Assembly: GCF_016482825.1 (NCBI RefSeq)
Contig: NZ_JAEMNV010000010.1
Location: forward strand, 1 to 64,000
From: Antrihabitans stalagmiti
Lineage (GTDB): Bacteria > Actinomycetota > Actinomycetes > Mycobacteriales > Mycobacteriaceae
Direction of reading: 5' to 3'
Length of the DNA: 64,000 nucleotides
Part shown: positions 38,231-47,103 of the stretch, piece by piece
Position numbering within the stretch: the stretch's first letter is position 1
Layout: each line of letters begins with the position of its first letter
Made by a program: the position numbers and the translations under genes
The notes under the pieces: generated by a model
Told to the model about the DNA's origin: nothing
What the model saw: the letters and a program-made list of their open reading frames with translations, nothing else
Databases searched by the model: none

Positions 38231-38713
38231 ATGCCCGAACTACACCCGTCCCTAGCTCCCGTCGCAGTCCTGCTCGGCACCTGGGCCGGTGAGGGCGCTG
38301 GCGAGTATCCGACGATCGACTCGTTCGGCTATCGCGAAGAGATCACCTTCGCTCACATCGGCAAGCCGTTTCTGATCTACAGCCAGAAGACCCGGGCTCT
38401 CGACGACGGCCGGCCGCTACACGCTGAGACGGGCTACGTCCGGGTCCCCGAGCCCGGTCGAATCGAACTTGTCCTCGCCCATCCAACCGGCGTCACAGAG
38501 ATTGCGGAAGGCACGATCGCGGTGGCCGACGACGTTGTCGACATCGAACTGTCGGCAACCACGATCGGCCTCACGTCGTCAGCCAAATCGGTTACTGCCC
38601 TTGGTCGTTCGTTTCACATCGCGGGAGACGAGTTGACCTATACGTTGCGGCTCGGCGCCGTCGGACTGCCGCTGCAGCATCACCTCGCCGCGACACTGCG
38701 ACGGTCGGTCTAA
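38231..38713 (+). CDS. Nitrobindin-like heme-binding protein (DUF1794)
   Basis: 160-residue beta-barrel protein of the nitrobindin/THAP4 C-terminal family. Conserved opening LGTWAGEGAGEYPTIDSFGYREEITFAHIGKPFLIYSQKTR and terminal LQHHLAATLRR, where a His serves as proximal heme ligand in characterised nitrobindins. Members bind ferric heme and react with NO or peroxynitrite. It lies 32 bp after the permease stop. Its end overlaps the convergent lipase gene by 4 bp. Confidence 0.88.
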   Translation: MPELHPSLAPVAVLLGTWAGEGAGEYPTIDSFGYREEITFAHIGKPFLIYSQKTRALDDGRPLHAETGYVRVPEPGRIELVLAHPTGVTEIAEGTIAVADDVVDIELSATTIGLTSSAKSVTALGRSFHIAGDELTYTLRLGAVGLPLQHHLAATLRRSV

Positions 38714-40062
38714 CTGCCAGGCAGGTTCCAGCTCGCCGGTAGTTGGAAGTCGGCCTTGATCCGCGGGCCGGGCGGGAGTCCACGCAGCACCGCACTGATC
38801 CATGCCACCGCCGGTGGCCAGCCCGCGACCGCATTCACGACATGTTCGGGTAGCGGGATGGTGACGAAGCGTAGGTCGGCGCCGCGGTTCCAGTAGTCGT
38901 TGACCGTCGGCAACACCACGGCCGGCGGAATCAACTCGTCCCACATGCCGTGGAACCAGAACAGCGGGGTGTCGGGAATGTGCTTGCCGAGACTCTGCGC
39001 TTCGAGAACATCGACGACGCCAGGTGCGGTTTCGAGGGTCTTACCCGGCTGGAAGTAGTCGGATATCGGTCGGTACATGCCGGAAAGGGCAATCGTGTAG
39101 ACGCAGCGACTTTCCATGTCCCGCAGGATCGTCCGACCTTCGGGAGTCAGCAGTTCCTCGGCATCGAACACGTCGGGGAACTCGCGTGACAACGACGCAA
39201 AACCCAGCCACATCGTGAAGTTGCTGATGCCGGTCAAACCTGGCTGCTGCAGCACCGCATACCGCGCTTGCGCTCGCAGATCGGCGGGAGTTCCGCCGAA
39301 CGCGGTGCCGAGCAAGTTGACGTCCGGCGCATAGGTTGCACGTTGCTCTGCCGCACGAATCGAGCCCGAACCACCGCCCGAGTAGCCGTAGAGCGCGATT
39401 CCGGAGTTCGTCAGACCAAGCGTCGGATCGTTTTTCATGGCGCGAAGGCTGTCGAGCACCATCTTGCCCTCGTCCTGAGTATTGAACGTGTTGAACTGAC
39501 CGTCGAAGTCGGGGATGTTGATCGCGAAGCCCTGCGCCAGCCACCCGACGACCAACGCTGCTTCCTTCATCGTGCCGGTCTGCAACGTGTACGACGGGTT
39601 GCACGCCGAATTCGTCGCATCGATCGCTTCCTGGAACGACACCACCGGGCGCGGACTCCCCTGCCACGGAATGCCGGGAGTGATCACCGACGTCGCCGTG
39701 GCAATGGGGTTGTCGCGTACGTCGTTGCTGCGGTAGAGCAACTGCTTCGTGTCGACCGGGAAAGGTATGCCGAGGACGCGGGTCTGCACATTGCGCGTGC
39801 GAATGATCTGCCCCGGAACGTAGGACCCGATATCCGAAGGCGTGTCGTACCAGGGGTCTTCGGACGGCGTCGGGATGGGCAGCAGATCGTAGAGATCGGG
39901 CTCTGTAGGCAGCTGCGGCAGTTGATTCTGATCCGGCGGGAAAGGTGGGTACGGCTCGGCGGCTGCGACGCCGACTCCCGACAACACGACAGCTACTGCC
40001 ACTGCCATGGGCAACAGTGCCCATTTGGAAACCAACCCGAACCGTTTCCGAACCCCCGACAT
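38710..40062 (-). CDS. Secreted lipase (LIP family, alpha/beta hydrolase)
   Basis: 450-residue exported hydrolase. The N-terminus (basic RKRFGLVSK, hydrophobic WALLPMAVAVAVVLSGVGVAAAEP) is a signal peptide, probably cut after AAA near residue 35, followed by a Pro-rich linker. The nucleophile elbow GYSGGG with upstream GIAL and a late HGMWDELIPP (Asp) and LPEHVV (His) fit the secretory lipase (LIP) family common in Rhodococcus and mycobacteria. Expected to hydrolyse triglycerides or esters outside the cell. Transcribed alone; a 124-bp gap separates it from the upstream acyl-CoA ligase gene. Confidence 0.88.
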   Translation of the reverse strand: MSGVRKRFGLVSKWALLPMAVAVAVVLSGVGVAAAEPYPPFPPDQNQLPQLPTEPDLYDLLPIPTPSEDPWYDTPSDIGSYVPGQIIRTRNVQTRVLGIPFPVDTKQLLYRSNDVRDNPIATATSVITPGIPWQGSPRPVVSFQEAIDATNSACNPSYTLQTGTMKEAALVVGWLAQGFAINIPDFDGQFNTFNTQDEGKMVLDSLRAMKNDPTLGLTNSGIALYGYSGGGSGSIRAAEQRATYAPDVNLLGTAFGGTPADLRAQARYAVLQQPGLTGISNFTMWLGFASLSREFPDVFDAEELLTPEGRTILRDMESRCVYTIALSGMYRPISDYFQPGKTLETAPGVVDVLEAQSLGKHIPDTPLFWFHGMWDELIPPAVVLPTVNDYWNRGADLRFVTIPLPEHVVNAVAGWPPAVAWISAVLRGLPPGPRIKADFQLPASWNLPGS

Positions 40063-40186
40063 GTGCCCTCTTCTCGCCGTGCGCTTGCGGTCAGCCGACC
40101 GACGGCCAGTACATCAGTTCGACGCGAGGGGGGCCATCTGCATTTTTACAGAGTTTCTTGTCGAGACTTGTGCAACTCGCCATGCC

Positions 40187-41746
40187 CTAGATGTAGAACG
40201 CGCGCAGGTCTTTCTTCAGGATCTTTCCACTGGCGTTACGTGGGATGACGTCGATGTGTTCGACGCTTTTAGGCACCTTGTAGGACGCGAGACGCCCATG
40301 AGCGTGCGCGAGGATGTGGGCCACGAGTTCGTCGCGCGTGCGATCGGCAGCATTCTCGAGGACCAGAATCGCTTTGACCGACTCGCCCCACTTCTCGTCG
40401 GGTACGCCGATAACGGCAGCATCGAGCACGGCAGGATGCTCCAGCAGAACGCGTTCGACTTCAGGGCCGTACACATTCTCACCACCGGTGATGATCATGT
40501 CCTTGATCCGGTCTTCGACGTATAGATGACGGGTCTCGTCGATTCGTCCGATATCGCCAGTCCGCAGCCACCCCTCCGCTGTGAGTGTTTCGGCGGTGGC
40601 GTCGGCTCGATTGAGATAACCGGTCATGGTTTGCGCTGTGCGGAACCAGATCTCGCCCTGCGCGCCGAGGGGCACGTCGACTGTCGACTCGGGATCCACG
40701 ACGCGTAACTCCACCCCGGGGATAGGAATACCGGCCGAGGTCAGCCATTCCGGATGATCGCTGTTGCGGTGGTCATCGGCAGATAGTGCGGCGGCAAGGC
40801 CGGATACTTCGGTCTGCCCGTACACCTGGATGAACTCGATTGTCGGCCAGGCCGCGAGAGCTCGTTGCAGGATAGGCAGCGGCATCGGGGCAGCGCCGTA
40901 GGCGAGGATTTTCATCGAAGCCATCGCGGCGGTTGCCGTGCCGCCTGCACCGAGCAGCGCGGTAATCACCGGCGGAACAAAGAACGCGTGTGTCGCGCCG
41001 CCTGCGAGCGCGCCGAGCAGCGAGTGCGGGTCTGGTTCGCGCAACAGCACAGTTTGCACGCCGGCGTGGATTCCCAGCAGGGCATAGCTCACTCCCCCGA
41101 CATGGAAAAGCGGCATCGCGACAAGGTTCGAATCGCCGTCGGCAAATGTGATCACAGTGGACGCTGCGAGCGTATGTGCGATGAGCGCCCGTTGACTGAG
41201 GGTCACTCCCTTCGGACGTCCGGTGGTGCCGGAGCTGTACATGATCAAGCAGTCGTCCTCGGACTGAGCCTGATCTGTGGGGGCTTGCCAGCGTGCCGAG
41301 GCGAGGGTTTGCTCGTAGGTGTCGCGGTCGCCGCCGACCACGATTGTCCGCCGTATGGTCGGGAGGTCGTTGCGAATGCTATCGATCAAGGGCAGAAACT
41401 CCGCACCGACGACCAGGACCGCTGCCGCGGTGTCGTCGATCATGTAGGTCAGTTCATCCGCCGCAAGCCGCCAATTCAAAACGACGGTCGCAACGCCGAT
41501 CGACGCGGCGCCGAGCATTATCTCGAGGCACGCTGGATGATTCTTGTCGAGGAACGCAACCCGGTCCCCTCGCGACAGACCGGCACCTTGCAGGGCCGCG
41601 GCCGCCGCACGGGCACGATCGCCGAGTTGGCTGAACGTGTATTCGCGATCTTCGTACTTCAGTGCTGTCGCATAAGGCATGGTCGTTGCCCAGCGACTGA
41701 CGATGTCGGTCAGCAGGGTGGCGGTTGATGTGTTGGTCGTTGTCAT
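40187..41746 (-). CDS. Acyl-CoA synthetase of the oxidative cluster
   Basis: 519-residue ANL ligase (long-chain/FadD type). P-loop MYSSGTTGRPKGV, adenylate motif YGQTEVSGL, hinge YVEDRIKDMIITGGENVYGPEVE and catalytic Lys in PRNASGKILKKDL are intact. It follows the aldehyde dehydrogenase by 85 bp on the same strand, so it likely activates the acid made by that enzyme for beta-oxidation-like degradation. The GTG-free ATG start at 41746 is clear. Substrate unknown. Confidence 0.88.
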   Translation of the reverse strand: MTTTNTSTATLLTDIVSRWATTMPYATALKYEDREYTFSQLGDRARAAAAALQGAGLSRGDRVAFLDKNHPACLEIMLGAASIGVATVVLNWRLAADELTYMIDDTAAAVLVVGAEFLPLIDSIRNDLPTIRRTIVVGGDRDTYEQTLASARWQAPTDQAQSEDDCLIMYSSGTTGRPKGVTLSQRALIAHTLAASTVITFADGDSNLVAMPLFHVGGVSYALLGIHAGVQTVLLREPDPHSLLGALAGGATHAFFVPPVITALLGAGGTATAAMASMKILAYGAAPMPLPILQRALAAWPTIEFIQVYGQTEVSGLAAALSADDHRNSDHPEWLTSAGIPIPGVELRVVDPESTVDVPLGAQGEIWFRTAQTMTGYLNRADATAETLTAEGWLRTGDIGRIDETRHLYVEDRIKDMIITGGENVYGPEVERVLLEHPAVLDAAVIGVPDEKWGESVKAILVLENAADRTRDELVAHILAHAHGRLASYKVPKSVEHIDVIPRNASGKILKKDLRAFYI

Positions 41747-41831
41747 CGGCGGGAAATCCTTCGCTGTGGTCCGTGCCGGAATCGTGTTCGATTGCTGTAC
41801 TGCGCATTCGACTGGCTGACGGTCTTGATAT

Positions 41832-43346
41832 TCAGCGTCCGAACATCAACACCATCAGCCGTTCGAAGAAGCGAGACCGCTTCACCGAATTGGGGAACAT
41901 GGTCGGTTCATGGGTCAAAGCGAACCGTGTGGTCAGGATGGTGTGGGTGTCGCAGTACTTTCGGATGCCTTGCTTACCGTGGCGTCCCCCGAGGCCGGAT
42001 TCGCGTGCGCCTGCGAACGGGGCTTCCTGTGCCAGGTAGCTCATGATCGCGTCGTTGATCCAGGTGTTGCCTGCGTCGAGACGACGAGCGAGTCGGTTCG
42101 CTTTGGCGATGTCGCGAGTGAAGATGCTCGACCCGAGCCCGTAGGGGCTGTCGTTCGCAAGACGCACTGCCTCTTCGTCGTTGCGCACCTTCATGATCGG
42201 CAGCAACGGCCCGAAAGTTTCCTGGGTCATGCAATCCATCGTGTGATCGACATCGACAAGCACTGTCGGTTCGAAAAAGCGGCCCACGCCCGGCCTACGA
42301 TGCCCGCCGACGACTGCGCGCGCTCCCTTCGTCAGAGCATCGGCGACGTGAGCCTCGATGATCTCCAACTGCGGCGGGAAAGTGATTGCTCCGACGTCCA
42401 CCGATCCATAGTCGGCTGGTTCCCCTTGGCGTAGCGCGGCGACCTTGTCGGCGACTTTGGCGACGAACTCGTCGTAGACCGGTTCTTCGACATAGACCCG
42501 CTCGATCGCCATACAAATTTGACCAGCGTTACGCATCGACCATTCGACGGCGACATTGACGGCGCGATCGATATTGGCATCGGCAAGCACGATCATCGGA
42601 TCTTTGCCGCCGAGTTCGACCGAACATGGAATCAGCCGTTCGCCGCACGTCGCAGCGATCCGACGGCCGGTCCGGGTGGAGCCGGTGAACTGGATCATGT
42701 CCGCGGTGTCGACAAGGGCCGCACCAGTTTCCCCCGCCCCTGTCGCAACAAGCAGGACGTCGTCGGGGAACCCGACCTCGCGCGCACCCCGCACAACGAA
42801 CTCGACTGCAAGCGGGGCGATTTCGCTCGGCTTGATGACGACGGTGTTGCCGGCCATCAGAGCCGGCAAAGCATCGCCGATGCTCAACGTCAGCGGATAG
42901 TTCCACGGTGCGATAACACCGACAACCCCGAGAGGACGGTGTCGTACGACTACCTTCTTGCCGAACACCAGCGGAGAATGGGTGCGCGGGGATTCGTCGG
43001 CAAGGTACTTGCGTGCATTCTTGGCCCAAAACCCCATCGAATCGGCGAGATAGAACAGTTCGGCAAGGAGAGCGTCCTCGCGGGTCTTCCCGTTTTCGGC
43101 GACGACGATGTCGACGATGCGTGCACGTTCGGCGACGAACCACTTGCGTAGCGCGCGGACGAGTCGTGCCCGATCCGCGAACCCGATTGCCTCCCAACGT
43201 GGTTGAGCTGCGCGCGCGCGGTCGACGAGTTGGGCGACCTCCTCGGCGGTCATGTTGTCCACGGTGCCGATGACTTTCCCAGTCGCGGGGTTGTCGATAT
43301 CGATCGTCCGGCCAGTTGCGGCGGGTGTGCCGGTGGAAATGGTCAT
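41832..43346 (-). CDS. Aldehyde dehydrogenase (NAD(P)-dependent)
   Basis: 504-residue ALDH-superfamily enzyme. Catalytic Cys278 (NAGQICMAIER), Glu244 (VELGGKDPM), Asn149 (APWNYPL) and the cofactor motif FTGSTRTGRR are present. The hydrophobic C-terminal tail (FFERLMVLMFGR) resembles membrane-associated long-chain aldehyde dehydrogenases. The start at 43346 overlaps the GMC oxidoreductase stop (ATGA). It would oxidise the aldehyde delivered by that enzyme. Confidence 0.9.
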   Translation of the reverse strand: MTISTGTPAATGRTIDIDNPATGKVIGTVDNMTAEEVAQLVDRARAAQPRWEAIGFADRARLVRALRKWFVAERARIVDIVVAENGKTREDALLAELFYLADSMGFWAKNARKYLADESPRTHSPLVFGKKVVVRHRPLGVVGVIAPWNYPLTLSIGDALPALMAGNTVVIKPSEIAPLAVEFVVRGAREVGFPDDVLLVATGAGETGAALVDTADMIQFTGSTRTGRRIAATCGERLIPCSVELGGKDPMIVLADANIDRAVNVAVEWSMRNAGQICMAIERVYVEEPVYDEFVAKVADKVAALRQGEPADYGSVDVGAITFPPQLEIIEAHVADALTKGARAVVGGHRRPGVGRFFEPTVLVDVDHTMDCMTQETFGPLLPIMKVRNDEEAVRLANDSPYGLGSSIFTRDIAKANRLARRLDAGNTWINDAIMSYLAQEAPFAGARESGLGGRHGKQGIRKYCDTHTILTTRFALTHEPTMFPNSVKRSRFFERLMVLMFGR

Positions 43347-44971
43347 CGTGCACCCACTTCCGATACGCGCCCAACTGTGGTGGGCGGTGCGGCGCGGTCT
43401 GCCCGGACGAAGTCGGCGCACCGTTCACCGATCATGATGGCGGTCGCATTGGTGTTGCCGCGGATGATCGTCGGCATGACCGAGGCGTCGGCAATACGGA
43501 GATTGGCGACACCGTGGACTCGCAACTGCGGATCGACGACACCGTCTGCGGGACTGCCGATTCGGGCCGAGCACGACGGATGATAAGTGTGCTCGACGGA
43601 ACTGCGGATCCAGGCGGCAATGTCGGCACGGGATTGGACTTCGACACCCGGGGTGATCTCGGCGCCCAAGACTTTGTGCGCAGGCGACGCGGCGGCGACG
43701 CGGCGCGCTAGTTCGACCGCTTCGACCATTTCTTCCATCTCCGAGTCCGTTGCGAGCATGTTGTACGTGACGGTGGGTTTGCGGGTCGGGTCGCTGGAGC
43801 GGATGCGGACTCGACCACGACTGTGCGGCGCGATGTAGGACATGGCGATCGTGGCTGCTGGGACGTCCCAGGCCATGGCGCCGTGGTTGTAGAAGAACGC
43901 GGGCGCGAAGAGGACTTGAAAATTCGGTGCCGCCAGAGAGGAATCCGTGCGCACATGACCGCCCGCTTCGGCGACGTTGCTCGCAAGTTTGCCGCGCCGA
44001 CGCAGCAACCAATTCTTCAGATGTCGTGCATCTTCGGCGTCGAACAGCCCGATCTGACCCTCGCGGAGTTCGTAGGTCAGATAGACGAGCGGGTGCTCCA
44101 TAAGATGCTCGCCGACAGCCGGTAGATCGACGATCGGCGCGACTCCAACAGATCGCAGGTGGTCGGCCGGGCCGATTCCTGAATGTTGCAGCAGTGCAGG
44201 GGTATTGAATGCGCCGGCAGCGAGAATCACCTCGCGAGCCGCTGAGATTCGCTCGACGTTGCCTTTACGATCGGTGACTTCGACACCCGTTGCTCGCCCG
44301 TCGTCGAGGACGATTTTGCGAACGAGGGTGTTGGTGCGGATCGTCAGGTTTCGGCGTCGCGACCGCAGGTACGCCTCCCGCGCGCTGAACCGTATGCCTC
44401 GTCGCTGGGTGACCTGGAATTGTCCGACGCCGTCCTGACTCGAGCCGTTGAAGTCATCGTTGACGGGAACGTGCAGGGCGTTCGCGGCGGCGTCGACCAG
44501 CGCCGAACTCACCGGGTCGATGTCACGGATGCGCGTCACATTCAACGGTCCGGCGCTGCCGTGATACTCGTCGTGAATGTGCTCGTTGCGTTCGGCCCGC
44601 GTGAAATAGGGCAGGACGTCGTCGTAGGACCAGCCCTCGGCGCCGTTTGCGGCCCACGTGTCGTAGTCGAGGCGATTGCCGCGGATGTAGATCATCGCGT
44701 TCATCGAGCTGCAACCGCCGAGCATCTTGCCGCGCGGGGAGAAGATCCGTCGTCCGTTGAGAGAGGACTCGGGTTCAGTCCAATAGTCCCAATCGAGCTT
44801 GGTGTGAAACTGCTTGGCAAAAGCCAAGGGAGCCTTCACTTCCAACTTCCGGTTGGACCCACCTGCCTCGATCAGCAACACCCGCATCGACCGGTCTTCA
44901 CTCAACCGGGCAGCAACCGCACAGCCACCCGAACCCGCGCCTACCACGATGTAGTCGTATCTCTTGGACAT
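43343..44971 (-). CDS. GMC-family FAD alcohol oxidoreductase
   Basis: 542-residue glucose-methanol-choline oxidoreductase. FAD site YDYIVVGAGSGGCAVAARLSE, GMC signature 1 PRGKMLGGCSSMNAMIYIRG, signature 2 GAFNTPALLQHSGIGP, and a C-terminal HTYHPSCSARIG...NTNATAIMIGER with the catalytic His. Close in form to bacterial choline dehydrogenase-like and long-chain or terpenoid alcohol dehydrogenases. Start codon abuts the monooxygenase stop. Likely oxidises a primary alcohol, with the aldehyde passed to the next gene product. Confidence 0.9.
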   Translation of the reverse strand: MSKRYDYIVVGAGSGGCAVAARLSEDRSMRVLLIEAGGSNRKLEVKAPLAFAKQFHTKLDWDYWTEPESSLNGRRIFSPRGKMLGGCSSMNAMIYIRGNRLDYDTWAANGAEGWSYDDVLPYFTRAERNEHIHDEYHGSAGPLNVTRIRDIDPVSSALVDAAANALHVPVNDDFNGSSQDGVGQFQVTQRRGIRFSAREAYLRSRRRNLTIRTNTLVRKIVLDDGRATGVEVTDRKGNVERISAAREVILAAGAFNTPALLQHSGIGPADHLRSVGVAPIVDLPAVGEHLMEHPLVYLTYELREGQIGLFDAEDARHLKNWLLRRRGKLASNVAEAGGHVRTDSSLAAPNFQVLFAPAFFYNHGAMAWDVPAATIAMSYIAPHSRGRVRIRSSDPTRKPTVTYNMLATDSEMEEMVEAVELARRVAAASPAHKVLGAEITPGVEVQSRADIAAWIRSSVEHTYHPSCSARIGSPADGVVDPQLRVHGVANLRIADASVMPTIIRGNTNATAIMIGERCADFVRADRAAPPTTVGRVSEVGAR

Positions 44972-46573
44972 CTATGCTCCCTGAAGTCTGTGAAACGAAC
45001 CGGTTTGGCCGAGGGAGTCGTTCGCAACCTCGCCCGGTGCGGGTGCCGCCGAAACGACTCGAAACTCGTAGTCGTCCAGTGCGAACGTGCGCGACGCATG
45101 CCACGCTTCTCGCGCTGATGTCGGCCGGATGTAGGTGGTATCGCCGTGGTGGTCGTAGTAGTAGCTGTTGGCTGTCGCGCAGCTACCGAGTGCCCATACC
45201 GAGTGCGACATCCGTTCCCGCGCGAACTCCGTCCACCGATCCGCGGCCTCCTCGCGTACCTCGACGACGTCCGCGCCCCTACGACGGAACTCCTCGAGTA
45301 CCCGGACGATGTGATTGGACGCTGTCTCCACCAGGTCGTGCCAGGTCCCACCGACCCAGCCGTAGGGTCCGAATATGGTGAAGTAATTCGGCAGCCCTGG
45401 CATGGACACACTTTCGTATGATCGGGCGCGGTGTTCGGCATAGAACGTGGCCAGGTCGAATCCGTCGCGGCCGCGCACCGGGGTTCGCCGATAGGCTGCC
45501 GGATCGGTAGCTGTCCTGAAACCTGTTGCGAGAATGAGTACATCGACTTCGCGTTCGATACCTGACACCGTTTCGACACCATGCGCTGTGATGCGCTTGA
45601 TGGGGTCTGCAACCAGTTCCACGTTCGATCGGTTGAAGGTCCGCAGATAGGTGTTCGATGTGGCCGGTCGTTTGCATCCGAAGTCGTAGTCGGGGGTGAG
45701 CTTTCGGCGGGTGTCCGCGTCGCGCACCTGCGTGCGGTACCAGAATTCGCGGAGCACACGGGTGGCGCCGTGGTTGACCGTCGCCAGAGTTTCGTGGTTG
45801 ACCGCGACGCCGATGAGGAGGATTTCCATCATGCGAGCCGCACTGTTACGAACCAGGCTCTGGACGGGCGGAACGGTCCGGAACAGCGCGGACGCAAGGG
45901 CTGGAGTTGTCATGTCCGGCTTGGGAGTGACCCAGATCGGCGTGCGTTGGTATACGTCCAGATGTGCGACTGCGTCGGCGATCTCGGGAATGATCTGCAC
46001 TGCGCTGGCGCCGGTGCCGATGATCGCCACCCGCTTCCCGAAGAGTCCTACTCGATGATCCCAGGATGTCGAGCGCAGAATTGTTCCCTCGAAGTCGCCG
46101 ATCCCCTCGATGGTGGGTGGCTTCGGCTCGATGAAGGGTCCGATCGCACTGATCACGAAACGGGCGGTCACTGGTCGGTCTGCGACTGTCAGCCGCCAGA
46201 GACTCTGGTCGTCGTCCCAGGCGCGTGCGGTGACCTCGCTGTTCAATCTGACGAGCCGGCGAATGTCGTACCGGTCCGCGCAATCGTCGACATACGACTT
46301 GACTTCGGCGCCCTTGGCGAACACGCGCGACCAGTCCGGCTTCAATGCGTACGAGAACTGATACCCCTGAGCCGGGACATCTACTCCGACACCCGGATAG
46401 GTGTTGTCGCGCCAGGTCCCGCCGATATCGGACGCCCGCTCGAATAACACAACATCGTGAATCCCGGCCCGCCGCAATGCAATAGCGGCACCGATGCCAC
46501 TGAGTCCGGCACCGATGATCACCACTTCGTGATCGGGCCGCTCTGGTTTATCGGCCCTGTTCGTCACACTCAC
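44972..46573 (-). CDS. Flavin-dependent monooxygenase (Baeyer-Villiger-like, altered fingerprint)
   Basis: 533-residue class-B flavoprotein monooxygenase with two dinucleotide sites: FAD at VVIIGAGLSGIGAA (G21, G23, G26) and NADPH at IIGTGASAVQ (G186, G188). The Baeyer-Villiger fingerprint FxGxxxHxxxW appears as F161-E-G-T-I-L-R167-S-T-S-W171, so the His is Arg. That may change the reaction type or oxygenating activity. It is the first gene of the minus-strand oxidative operon; the start is a GTG with GGAG upstream. Likely substrate a ketone, cyclic or isoprenoid; not determinable here. Confidence 0.85.
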   Translation of the reverse strand: MSVTNRADKPERPDHEVVIIGAGLSGIGAAIALRRAGIHDVVLFERASDIGGTWRDNTYPGVGVDVPAQGYQFSYALKPDWSRVFAKGAEVKSYVDDCADRYDIRRLVRLNSEVTARAWDDDQSLWRLTVADRPVTARFVISAIGPFIEPKPPTIEGIGDFEGTILRSTSWDHRVGLFGKRVAIIGTGASAVQIIPEIADAVAHLDVYQRTPIWVTPKPDMTTPALASALFRTVPPVQSLVRNSAARMMEILLIGVAVNHETLATVNHGATRVLREFWYRTQVRDADTRRKLTPDYDFGCKRPATSNTYLRTFNRSNVELVADPIKRITAHGVETVSGIEREVDVLILATGFRTATDPAAYRRTPVRGRDGFDLATFYAEHRARSYESVSMPGLPNYFTIFGPYGWVGGTWHDLVETASNHIVRVLEEFRRRGADVVEVREEAADRWTEFARERMSHSVWALGSCATANSYYYDHHGDTTYIRPTSAREAWHASRTFALDDYEFRVVSAAPAPGEVANDSLGQTGSFHRLQGA

Positions 46574-46630
46574 AAGCTCTCCGTCCTGACGCTGTCCGGG
46601 ATGACAGTAGAACGAAATATCAGACTTGTC

Positions 46631-46654
46631 GATACAAATCGACTAATTAGTCTC
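46631..46654. promoter_or_regulatory. 24-bp operator, copy 1
   Basis: GATACAAAT, six bases CGACTA, ATTAGTCTC. It shares the half-sites and spacing of copies at 48137 and 50065, and contains the perfect palindrome GACTAATTAGTC. It ends one base before the -35 box of the Rieske promoter and lies 58 bp before the divergent monooxygenase start, so it could control both. Best candidate binder is the TetR protein at 49276. Confidence 0.8.
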
Positions 46655-46655
46655 G

Positions 46656-46684
46656 TTGACACTCCCCTCTCGGTTACCTAGATT
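46656..46684 (+). promoter_or_regulatory. Promoter of the leader peptide-Rieske transcript
   Basis: TTGACA (46656-46661), 17-bp spacer, TAGATT (46679-46684). The predicted start point, six to seven bases further, coincides with the ATG at 46691, so the transcript is probably leaderless. Confidence 0.75.
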
Positions 46685-46690
46685 CGCACC

Positions 46691-46723
46691 ATGCAGCTCA
46701 TTGCCGAAGAGGCCTTCGAATGA
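46691..46723 (+). CDS. Ten-residue leaderless mini-ORF overlapping the Rieske gene
   Basis: ATG to TGA encoding MQLIAEEAFE. It starts where transcription is predicted to start and its stop overlaps the Rieske ATG (ATGA), just like the functional couplings elsewhere in this window. It may serve only to deliver ribosomes to the Rieske start, which has no strong Shine-Dalgarno of its own. A regulatory role is possible but nothing in the peptide suggests classical attenuation. Confidence 0.45.
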   Translation: MQLIAEEAFE

Positions 46724-47103
46724 AAATCACAAGGCTCGTCGATGGAGCGATTCGCTCGGTCCTACGTCCAGGTGCTCGATCAGCCGCTGCCAAGCAGCGA
46801 GGTCCGGGACTGCTGCCCGGCCACGCGAAAGTCGTTGAGTCCGACGGCAAGCCGGTGGGTGTGTATTGCGATGCAGGCGGCCGCCTGCAGGCGGTCACCG
46901 CGATCTGCACGCACCTGGATTGGAAACTCGAATTCGATGTCGAGTCTCGAGCCTGGGCGTGCCCACGGCACGGAGCCAGGTTTGCAACCGACGGTGCCGT
47001 GCTCGCAGGTCCGGCCACAGACCCCTTGGCCGTTGTCCAACTTTCCGATCAGTTACGCAAGCGCTTGCAGCCGGATCCGCCCGAACTGCCTACGAACCAT
47101 TAG
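46720..47103 (+). CDS. Small stand-alone Rieske [2Fe-2S] protein
   Basis: 127-residue protein with a Rieske cluster: C63-T-H65-L and C81-P-R-H84-G, 18 residues apart. The second loop reads WACPRHGARFATDG, as in Rieske ferredoxins and in the Rieske tails of FAD oxidoreductases. The 30-residue N-terminus is basic, with no signal peptide. It probably carries electrons for an oxygenase in this cluster. It overlaps the convergent esterase gene by 14 bp. Confidence 0.85.
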   Translation: MKITRLVDGAIRSVLRPGARSAAAKQRGPGLLPGHAKVVESDGKPVGVYCDAGGRLQAVTAICTHLDWKLEFDVESRAWACPRHGARFATDGAVLAGPATDPLAVVQLSDQLRKRLQPDPPELPTNH

